DNA from: Prostheceraeus crozeri
Lineage: Eukaryota; Platyhelminthes; Polycladida; Euryleptidae
Length of the DNA: 64,000 bases
Assembly: GCA_907163375.1 (NCBI GenBank)
Contig: CAJQUW010007487.1
Coordinates: 1-64,000 of the forward strand
Direction: 5' to 3'
Shown piece by piece: positions 54,868-64,000 of this stretch. Position numbers and translations under genes: made by a program. The first letter of the stretch is position 1. The number at the start of each line of letters is the position of its first letter. The notes beneath the pieces were generated by a model. It saw only the letters and a program-made list of their open reading frames with translations, was not told the origin of the DNA and did no database searches.

Positions 54868-57800
54868 ATGATTCCATACCGGAACAGGCGTCGCCCGGGT
54901 TTACAAGGCTTGCGTTGGACATGCGGTGTCCCAGGATGTTCAAGCGGAAGGGCTACTGGACATGATATACCAGCAAGCAATATTCGTAGACGACGGAAAT
55001 GGACAAAAGATGATAACATCAGTGTCATGGAGTGCTACTTCGCAAGTCAACCGGATGTGAGAGGCTACAGGAGGAGAATGTTCGAGATATGGCAACAAAG
55101 TAATCCCGGTTCTACAATTACAGAGCAAGGTCTGCTGAATCAAAAGCGATCCATTGAGAAGAATAAGTTTCTCACAGACATAGAAATAACGGATATAGAA
55201 AGAAGAAAGGATGGCAACAATACAAACAATACAAGTGATAACGAAGAAATAGAACAACAAGTAGAAAGCATTGATGAACATGACAGCGGAACGCAACCTA
55301 GTCAAGAGCAATTTGTACATGCAAATGAATCAAGTACTGAGCAACGTACCGAAAATGACGCAGGGATCAGAGATAAGATAATCCAATATATGGAGAAGTA
55401 TGCAAGCATTGTCATGAGACCTGCCATCCGAAAATTAAGAACAATAAGGAATTCCGACAAACAATTGAACAAGTTAATGCAGTAGTCCAAACAATACAAA
55501 CGAACGGGTTAAATCAACTGAACAATCTGATGTATGTATCCGCCAAAGTAATCGAAGAGCTCCTCGTGGAAGAGACACACAGCAATGTTACCACAATACC
55601 AAAGTGGAAGATACGATTGACAAAGAAAATCAATAACCTTAGAAGTGATGTCAATCGACTGACGGCAGCAAAAACTTCAAATGGAAGACTTCCATTCTAC
55701 CTATACAATAGATGTCACCTTGAATCTCGAAGCTTTAGCACTGCAATAGAAAACGCCAAGCAACGCCTAATTGCCATTAGTCATCGGTTGCAGCGATATG
55801 AAGCCAAGTACGAACAATACCGAATCAATAAATTGTTCCAGAGTGACCCGAGAAAGGTGTTTGGTTTATGGAAGAATAGAAGTGTCGATACCACAGAATT
55901 AGATTCATCTGCGCGCGATTCGGTTTCCTAGAAAGGAAGAATTGTATGCAACCTTAATGTCGAAATGGCACATCAACTTGCTCCTTCTCGAATGGATAAT
56001 TCATGTATGGCTTGCTTATTGGAAATGGCAAACAATAAGCTGTCAGCAGAGGACAGTGGAGCCAGTGAGAGAGGCGTGCGTGCTGTGATATCACTTCGTA
56101 CACACCAAAACACACATCCCTGTCTTGGCTTCGATTCAATGTATGCACTATACAGTGAGCAATGCCGAGGAGAGGATCATCAAGTGAACTTATTTTCGTA
56201 CGCCTGCTACATTCTTTAATAATGATCGGAAGGGTCAACATTATGGAGAAAACTTGTGGGCAATGATCTGAAGTCTTCGAATCTGAAGGAATTTTGGCAA
56301 TCGAAGCACTTTGCTGGAACTCACATTAATCCGCAAGCGACGCACGACTTTTTTTCTATCTCTGTAAGGTATTAGGAATTCCTTCTTGCCCACCTAATAG
56401 GTTCCTCTATGTGCCGTCAGTTTCGTATTAATCACACTTCTAGCAAACCGAAGCAGATAAACAAAATATTTAATTCTGTGGTCGATACACACCGTCCTGA
56501 TTTCACTGACACAAAGCAATTCTGGCAAGATCTGTGGAGTGAATCAGTCGACTACAATACGAATGCCACGTGGCTAAATGATGTCGTCCAAACTAACAAT
56601 TCAATTACCGAACAAGCAGATATTGTGATCACTAAATAAGATATAAAGAAGAGAATAACAAAGATTGCAAATTGGCGAGCCCATGGACCTGACAGATTGC
56701 AAGTGTTCTGGTTGAAGCATCTGACGTCATTACATGAAAGGCTGTCAAAAGAATTCAACGTCATCATAGGGCAACCACAAACTATGCCCAAGTGGTTAGT
56801 AAAAGGACGTACAGTGCTAATTGTTAAAGATATAGACAAGCAACCGACGCCTGATAATTTCAGACCAATAACGTGCTTGCCAACAACATGGAAGCTCTTC
56901 TCCGGTACAATAGCAAATAAGATCCTGATCCATGTCATCCAAAATAATATACTCTGTAATGAACAAAAAGGAATTCGACCTGAAAGAAGGGGTGCAAAAG
57001 AGCAATTGGCTATTGACCGAAGCGTGACAAGAGACAACAAAAGAAGGCATACAAACCTAGCAATGGCATGGATAGACTACCAAAAAGCGTATGATTCTGT
57101 ACCGCATTCATGGATTATGAAATGTCTAGAAATGTACAAAATCAACACCACACTGAGAAACATGATTCAAACATCGATGAAACTTTGGACAACTACACTT
57201 ACGTTCGATAAACAGGATATCGGTGAAGTTAGGATAAGAAGAGGGATATTTCAAGGTGACGCTTTATCACCACTGCCTAGCACTAAACCCACTAAGTGAA
57301 GTTCTCAAGAAAGTCGGTAACGAATATACTCTCGCAAATGGCAGTAAGATCAATCACCTGCTTTACATGGATGATTTGAAATTGTATAGCAAGAAAGAAG
57401 CAGAAATCAACAGTCTCATCCATACAACAAAGACATTCAGCAATGACATTAATATGAAATTTGGGTTTCAAAAATGTGCAAGGCTGATTATCAATAGAGG
57501 TAAAGTCAAAGATACCCAAAGCTTGCAAATTGAAGAAGGAATTATACACGATACTAGCAAAGATGGCTATAAGTACCTCGGCATACCACAGCACAGAAGC
57601 AATATGGAACACAAAGCCAAAGAAAAAGCCAAGAAAGAATACAAAAAGCGACTAAGACAACTCCTGAAATCGAGATTGAATGCAAAGTATAAGATAGACG
57701 CAATCAATATCTACGCAATCCCTGTGATAAGTTACACAGGAGGAATCGTGAAGTGGACTGTCCAAGAAATGGAAGAACTAAATCGCAAAACTAGAAAGAT

Positions 57801-58190
57801 GATAAATATGTACAAAGGCTTACATCCTAGATCTGATGTCGACCGCCTATATCTACCCCGAAGATTGGGTGTTAGAGGACTTAAGAACATCCGCGACGTG
57901 CTTGAGGGTGAAGACAGGAGCTTCAACCAATACATCTGGAATAACACTAATGATCCACTGCTGGCGGTGGTGAAAGCAGATGACGTGTATAGGCGAAAAC
58001 CTGAAAGATTCCAGGAATGGAAAACAAAGAAAATTGAGATTCGACAAAGGACTTGGCATGAGAAACCTCTACATGGACAGTATCCGAGGCAGACCAAAAA
58101 TGTGACGACGAAAGATACTCAGTACAGATGGCTCAAAAAGGTGAAGCTAAAAATTGAAACAGAAGCACTGCTAACAGCCGCACACATATC
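54868..58190 (+). pseudogene. R4/Dong-type LINE, broken and 3'-truncated
   Basis: The N-terminus (54,868-55,485) has a C2H2-like CGVPGCSSGRATGHD and a Myb-like WTKDDNISVMECYFASQPDV. A linker with PKWKIRLTKKINNLR runs on. The reverse transcriptase follows: ANWRAHGPDRLQVFWLKHL, DNFRPITCLPTTWKLFSGTI, WIDYQKAYDSVPHSW, RRGIFQGDALSP and YMDDLKLY (57,365), then GGIVKWTVQEMEELNRKTRK. The domain order resembles R4/Dong/Rex6-clade LINEs that use a C-terminal restriction-like endonuclease. Breaks: a frame change near 55,485-55,530, a miniature element at 55,892-56,480, a stop at 56,637-56,639 and a frame change near 57,275. Homology ends near 58,190, before any endonuclease, so this copy is dead and unusually truncated at its 3' side. 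Confidence 0.75.
55892..56480 (+). mobile_element. CACAG hAT-type non-autonomous element, 589 bp, inside the LINE
   Basis: The left end is CACAGAATTAGATTCATCTG and the right end AAATATTTAATTCTGTG. An exact 8-bp duplication GTCGATAC lies on both sides (55,884-55,891 and 56,481-56,488) and fits nTnnnnAn. It splits the LINE coding sequence between KVFGLWKNRS and HRPDFTDTKQFWQDLW. No transposase frame inside. Confidence 0.95.
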
Positions 58191-58677
58191 TGTAGAAGCC
58201 GTAAATCGGCAACACATGTGCTGAGACCGTAAATTGGCACAATGATAAACCGCAGCCAAAATTGTCGAAATTCGCCTACAGTATTGGTCTACCGCGGGGT
58301 AATGTTCTGACGGAAAATCATAAGCATTGAATCAATACTTTTGGAGAAAATTGAAAATTTTGAAAAATATTTTAGGACGCTGAAATGCGTAAATCGGCAA
58401 CTTTAATTATTATATGAACTCACATTCACGCTGCCGATTTCCGTACTCTACAAGTAAAATTTTACCAGACAAAACATTGTTTCCTAGTGGGTACTAATGG
58501 TTGCCATCAGCCCTAGTACTGTAATACATTTAACACAATGTGATATGGCAAAATGGCAAATAGCCTATTAAGTAATGATTTAAAATATGAATCATTGCTT
58601 ACATTTGATGTTGTGTGATAAACCAGTAAATTAATTAGAAACATCTTCTATGTCAATATCTGATACAGTAAGAATAT
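58191..58677. other. Satellite-related spacer after the LINE
   Basis: The phrase TGTAGAAGCCGTAAATCGGC at the LINE end, and CGTAAATCGGCAAC again at ~58,388, resemble TGTAGAAGGCGTAAATCGAC of the downstream 182-bp monomer. It is probably a decayed margin of that array. No gene. Confidence 0.5.
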
Positions 58678-61100
58678 TCAATTAAAGTACTTTAGAGGAA
58701 CGGTAATGAACAACAACATCGTGACTAGAGCAATGCGATCTGTCTGATATGACTGAGCAATGCGATATATCTGTTGAAAGGAGGCCATTGTATCGGTTGT
58801 CAAAACGGTTACTTGCTTCTTTAAAATATTGTAGAAGGTGTAAATCGACAACTCGTGCCGCCAGAGAAGATACAACAATCTGTCCCTGGCTTCTGAGTGA
58901 TGCACGAGATTCAACAGCATCATAATGACTTAAAACAACCCGATCTGACTGATATTCGACTGAACATTACTCTCTGAATCGGCAAACTGGTTACTTGCTG
59001 CATTAAGAGATTGTAGAAGGCGTAAATCGACAACTCGTGCCGCCAGAGAAGATACAACAATCTTTCCCTGGCTTCTGAGTGATGCACGAGATTCAACAGC
59101 ATCATAATGACTTAAAACAACCCGATCTGACTGATATTCGGCTGAACATTACTCTCTGAATCGGCAAACTGGTTACTTGCTGCATTATGAGATTGTAGAA
59201 GGCGTAAATCGACAACTCGTGCCGCCAGAGAAGATACAACAATCTTTCCCTGGCTTCTGAGTGATGCACGAGATTCAACAGCATCATAATGACTTAAAAC
59301 AACCCGATCTGACTGATATTCGACTGAACATTACTCTCTGAATCGGCAAACTGGTTACTTGCTGCATTAAGAGATTGTAGAAGGCGTAAATCGACAACTC
59401 GTGACGCCAGAGAAGATACAACAATCTTTCCCTGGCTTCTGAGTGATGCACGAGATTCAACAGCATCATAACGACTTAAAACAACCCGATCTGACTGATA
59501 TTCGACTGAACATTACTCTCTGAATCGGCAAACTGGCTACTTGCTGCATTATGAGATTGTAGAAGGCGTAAATCGACAACTCGTGCCGCCAGAGAAGATA
59601 CAACAATCTTTCCCTGGCTTCTGAGTGATGCACGAGATTCAACAGCATCATAATGACTTAAAACAACCCGATCTGACTGATATTCGACTGAACATTACTC
59701 TCTGAATCGGCAACTGGTTACTTGCTGCATTAAGAGATTGTAGAAGGCGTAAATCGACAACTCGTGCCGCCAGAGAAGATACAACAATCTTTCCCTGGCT
59801 TCTGAGTGATGCACGAGATTCAACAGCATCATAACGACTTAAAACAACCCGATCTGACTGATATTCGACTGAACATTACTCTCTGAATCGGCAAACTGGC
59901 TACTTGCTGCATTAAGAGATTGTAGAAGGCGTAAATCGACAACTCGTGCCGCCAGAGAAGATACAACAATCTTTCCCTGGCTTCTGAGTGATGCACGAGA
60001 TTCAACAGCATCATAATGACTTAAAACAACCCGATCTGACTGATATTCGGCTGAACATTACTCTCTGAATCGGCAAACTGGTTACTTGCTGCATTATGAG
60101 ATTGTAGAAGGCGTAAATTGACAACTCGTGCCGCCAGAGAAGATACAACAATCTTTCCCTGGCTTCTGAGTGATGCACGAGATTCAACAGCATCATAATG
60201 ACTTAAAACAACCCGATCTGACTGATATTCGGCTGAACATTCCTCTCTGAATCGGCAAACTGGTTACTTGCTGCATTAAGAGATTGTAGAAGGTGTAAAT
60301 CGAAAACTCATGCCGCCAGAGAAGATACAACAATCTTTCCCTGGCTTCTGAGTGATGCACGAGATTCAACAGCATCATAATGACTTAAAACAACCCGATC
60401 TGACTGATATTCGACTGAACATTACTCTCTGAATCGGCAAACTGGTTACTTGCTGCATTATGAGATTGTAGAAGGCGTAAATCGACAACTCGTGCCGCCA
60501 GAGAAGATACAACAATCTTTCCCTGGCTTCTGAGTGATGCACGAGATTCAACAGCATCATAACGACTTAAAACAACCCGATCTGACTGATATTCGACTGA
60601 ACATTACTCTCTGAATCGGCAAACTGGTTACTTGCTGCATTAAGAGATTGTAGAAGGCGTAAATCGACAACTCGTGCCGCTAGAGAAGCTGCAACAAACT
60701 CTCCGCAGCATCTGAGCTAGCTGGAAGCAATAAGAAAAGACACAGTAACTTAAACAATGCGATCTGTGTAGATCAAAACTCACTGAATCGCCAAACAGGC
60801 TGTTATGAGCTCTCTATGACTTTTAAGCGAAATAAGAGAGAGATAGACGAAGATATCCTAGTGACTCAGAACAATGAATGTACGGTAGAAAAGGCATGCA
60901 GCTCATGCTATCGCCAAACGTGTTACTTAAGAACGTGTTTTTTAAGAAATTGTTAAGTTGTAATCGTCAACTCGTGCTGCTACAGGAAATCTTCAACGAC
61001 CTTTCATAAGTTAATGAACGTGGTGAGAAAAACAAGAGCAGCATAGTAACTGAAAGAAATGTGCTGTCTGATGATCGTCTAAGATCGGTCACTCAATGAA
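58678..61100. repeat. 182-bp satellite array, ~11 good copies with decayed margins
   Basis: The monomer is 182 bp, containing TGACTTAAAACAACCCGATC, ACTCTCTGAATCGGCAAACT and GGCGTAAATCGACAACTCGT. Copies from ~58,920 to ~60,720 are nearly identical. The first copy and everything from 60,720 to ~61,100 are strongly diverged but still recognisable (e.g. CAGTAACTTAAACAATGCGA). Period 182 is not a multiple of three. A 61-codon minus-strand frame repeats in each copy but is a by-product of the repetition. Confidence 0.95.
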
Positions 61101-61271
61101 GCAAACGGATCACTTGGCTCTACTAGAGCATAATTTGCAGTGTATTCATCTTATTCCTAGGCAAATTTGCGTGGCTGCAGGTTTCTACATCGTTTCAATT
61201 TTATCATTATTCTGACCATCTTATTACGATTTTCTACATGTATAGTCTTTATTCTGTAGTAGTATACATTC

Positions 61272-61871
61272 CACAGAATTAGATTCATCTGCGCGCGCTT
61301 CGGTTTCCTAGAAAGGAAGAGTTATATGTAACCTTAATATCGAAATTGCACATCACAGAATTTGACACCTTGTTCCTTCTCGAATGGATAATTCGTGTAT
61401 TGCTTGCTATTGGAAATGGCAAACAATGAGCTGTCACCAGAGCCAGTGAGAGATGCGTGCGTGCTGTGATATGATTTCGCACACACCAAAACACACATCG
61501 TGTCGGGTTAACATTCGATTCATTGAATGCACTATACAGTGAGAAATGCCGAGGAATGGATGTGAAAACATCAAGTGAACTAATTTTCGTACGCCTGGTA
61601 GTTTCTTTAATAATGATCGGAGGGGCCAACATTATGGAGAAAACTTGTGCGCAATGATCTGAATTCTTCGAATCCTAAGGAAATTTGGCAATCGAAGCAC
61701 TCAGCTGGAACTCACATTAATCCGCAAACGACGCACGACTTTTTTCCTATTTCTGTAAGGTATTAGGAATTCCTTTTTGCCCACTTAATAGGTTCTTCGA
61801 TGGGTAATAGGTTTCGTATTTATCACACTTCTAGCAAACCGAAGCAGACAAACAAAATATTTAATTCTGTG
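61272..61871 (+). mobile_element. CACAG hAT-type non-autonomous element, 600 bp, complete
   Basis: It runs from CACAGAATTAGATTCATCTG to AATATTTAATTCTGTG with an exact 8-bp duplication ATACATTC on both sides (61,264-61,271 and 61,872-61,879). Both ends carry a CGGTTT-x-CTAGAA block in inverted order. No coding capacity. Confidence 0.95.
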
Positions 61872-61954
61872 ATACATTCATTTTAACTTGAATTCGCTAA
61901 CGTGTAGCAGCTAAACTCACTGGTTTATATTGGTTCCCGGTGTTACGAATTTTA

Positions 61955-62170
61955 ATTTCCCTAGGTTTTAGTTTCCGATCGGAAAATAAAACCATGGTTT
62001 TATCTTCCTAGTAGGAAAATGATACCAGGTTTTATTTTCCTATTAGAAAACTAGAAGCCGCAACACCAGCTTAAACCAGGGGGAAACTAAAACACACTTA
62101 AAAATGTTGAGTTTAATTTTCCTATCAGAATATTAAACCATGGTTTTAGTTTCCGGTAGGAAACTGAGAC
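61955..62170. repeat. Cluster of short AT-rich palindromes
   Basis: Successive self-complementary words: TTTCCGATCGGAAA, AAAACCATGGTTTT, TTCCTAGTAGGAA, TTTTCCTATTAGAAAA, and again TTAAACCATGGTTTTAG with TTTCCGGTAGGAAA near 62,130-62,160. The spacing is about 30 bp in the first part. The whole can be drawn as TTTTA-TTTCC...GGAAA-TAAAA alternating units. Confidence 0.7.
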
Positions 62171-64000
62171 AGAGGGAGAGAGAGAACTATAACACCGGAC
62201 TAAACAATACAACCGTCACAGCAGGTCACTCCATCCCAGAGTTACTATTTAAAGCCATCGCTGAAAGCATGCGACTCGATAGAGAACGAATATTGTGTTG
62301 GTGTCTCTCGTCTGTCAGCGATGACTCACGCTCACGCTGCAATCGGGAGCAAGCATGATTGACGCCAGGCAAATTATGCACCACAGACGTGATTGAAGAA
62401 CCAATTAAACTGATTGTCTTCTCACAGGTTCAATTAACTGAAGGCGACCAGATTTATAAATCCAAAACCGGGTCACTCTACAAAGTAAGAAAATGGGTCC
62501 ATAAGTGCATAGGAAAATTGTTGGGTAATCATCAAACTATGAGAATCATGGAATCTTTTTTTTTACTTCGTTCTCTCGCCTAATGTAATGTAAATCGATT
62601 TAGGCAGCTGTGTTTGGTTTTACATTTCTCTGTTATTTCGTGTGTATATTCTGGTGTTAGCTTTTCATATCAACAATTATGCAGTCATTTACTGAATACC
62701 TTCCCATTTTCAGTAGTTTTTAGTGCATTTCTTCAATCGATGTTCAATCATTGATTGTTAACCTCGTTACGTTCAATACATAGAACTTGATTTTAGCGCT
62801 CATGGTATGGATATAGACTGAGATCTTTTTCTATGGTTCAGGACTTATTGCCTCGACCTCGCTATGATCCATGACTGATTCTTATTCTTATGACTGACTT
62901 TCATTCCCCTCTGTCACACCGAGAGAAGACTTCGAGCATTTTTTCCTTATGCATGCACCTTATATAATCAGTACATTTGAATGTTTTCCTATTGTTCTGA
63001 CCACAGAAATACTTACGACTATATTTATACGTATTTCTACTTTTCTGACTTTGTAACTCGACCTTTTGTAATGCAGCTTATGATTTTCAGTCTACAAATA
63101 TACGTACGCATTCTATTCTTAGCACGCGTGGTGTACTATGCTTTACGCATGCATGCTTCTTTTGCGCACGACGATTACTCAAACTGAATTGAAGATTACT
63201 CGTGCGTGATTGTCTGTGCGTAATGAGGGGTCTTTATCACGCCTCGCCAATCAATAGCTCCTCAACCTATCGAATGAAGAGGAGAGGGACTTAAGGTGTG
63301 ATTAGGTTAGTGTTTATCGCAGTGACAGAATGCACGGGTGTTGACAACTTCTGCTATCGAACTCGTCCACCTCAAGAATGAGATTGTACATGAACAGAGA
63401 CAAACTGACCGAGGGTCAGATTAATGACTGTCTCCATGACCATTATACTGAACATCCTAGAAACAGGAGACCCCAACGATCGCGCTGTATCCAGATCTCT
63501 CATTTGCTGTCAAAAATGTAACGATCATTGTTTAATTCAAGAAATTACCTAACCAATTTCAAAAGGCATACATGGCAAACATGACTATTCTAAGGGTAGT
63601 AAAACTGAAATTATGTTTTCAATCATTAATTTCATGCAATTCATCGGATCACAATTAGGCCTTATCAAAAATACGGCATTTCACTGTAATTTCGTGCAAA
63701 GTAAAAAGAGCATATAGCTCTCGGTCAAGAGAATCCAAACATCAATGTTTCCACTTGATCATGCGATATGTGCTCGCAGCACTCCCTTCATCTCACCGGG
63801 GCACTACGAGTATGCATCTGAGTGATCTGTTTTTTGGCCCGGGATAATGAAAAACATTCAAGCAAAGTGGGGTGCATGCATGTTGGTGCTGCCAAACTGC
63901 ACCGTCAAAACCTCAAATGCCACCCAGCACCCACCGCCCCTTCATGTCAGAGTATCCGCGTTTCAGCAATTGGTCATGGACTGCATTCGGCTGATAGTTA
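62171..64000. other. Right-end spacer, nothing firm
   Basis: No supported gene. A 55-bp open segment between an acceptor-like TTCTCACAG (62,428) and a donor-like GTAAGA (~62,484) could be a small exon, but no partner was found. (GA)n sequence occurs at ~62,175. Confidence 0.35.

Noticed and set aside
58678-60560. Ten nearly identical 61-aa minus-strand reading frames in series
   Set aside because: They repeat with the 182-bp satellite period, have no independent support, and the period is not a multiple of three. Reported as an array, not as genes.
62428-62484. Small exon between acceptor- and donor-like sites
   Set aside because: Only 55 bp, no partner exon, and such sites are common by chance.

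Overview
The window looks like AT-rich, repeat-dense nuclear DNA of a marine invertebrate. Coding sequence is split by GT-AG introns, there are no prokaryotic operons, and nearly every recognisable protein belongs to a transposable element (TE): mariner/Tc1, hAT, piggyBac, CACTA-like, R4-type LINE, CR1-like LINE and a Penelope-like fossil. Short words such as AGGCCTACATGTA suggest a deuterostome or lophotrochozoan, but I cannot name the species. No convincing conserved single-copy host gene is visible. A cysteine-rich reading frame (15.3-15.7 kb), a spliced exon candidate (25.94 kb) and an SGNH-hydrolase-like frame (29.9-30.5 kb) are the best non-TE candidates.

Region 1 (1-10.6 kb) is the most unusual part. 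Two arrays of the same ~140-143 bp GC-rich repeat lie in opposite orientation at 1-410 and 9,897-10,545. Between them, on the + strand, are a THAP-type zinc-finger exon (2,034) and a long gene (2,981-9,096). That gene encodes two cysteine/histidine modules, a WDNFD motif, an EQT-NRD module and a C-terminal SDTDVL / FHAFTG region that I infer to be a PIN/FEN-like nuclease fold. A mariner element (5,447-6,820, TA target duplication, matching terminal inverted repeats) sits inside the gene, and the 3' part is frame-broken. The whole may be an undescribed large transposon-like unit.

Region 2 (10.6-36 kb) holds decayed fossils: a Tc1 transposase, a piggyBac remnant, an unnamed DDE-like family (17.9-19.3 kb), several short non-autonomous elements with exact 8-bp target duplications (including one nested inside a TA-duplicating element), a Penelope-like fragment with a hammerhead-like end, and long AT-rich stretches with nothing recognisable.

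Region 3 (36-46.4 kb) is a CACTA-like unit. A ~195-bp tandem array of about 17 copies abuts an intact 641-aa transposase, followed by a multi-exon accessory gene whose last three exons join in phase. Region 4 (48.0-51.8 kb) is a piggyBac unit with an intact two-exon 592-aa transposase and palindromic TTGCATATATGCAA end motifs.

Region 5 (51.8-62.2 kb) is layered. A decayed hAT transposase carries a hAT-type miniature element. A further copy of that element is cut by an R4/Dong-type LINE whose head carries a tRNA-like box A/box B pair and two 7SL/Alu-like segments. Another copy has landed inside the LINE coding region (8-bp duplication GTCGATAC). The LINE stops abruptly at sequence related to a 182-bp satellite array (58.7-60.7 kb). 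A final complete copy and a cluster of short palindromes follow, and the last 1.8 kb is unrecognised.
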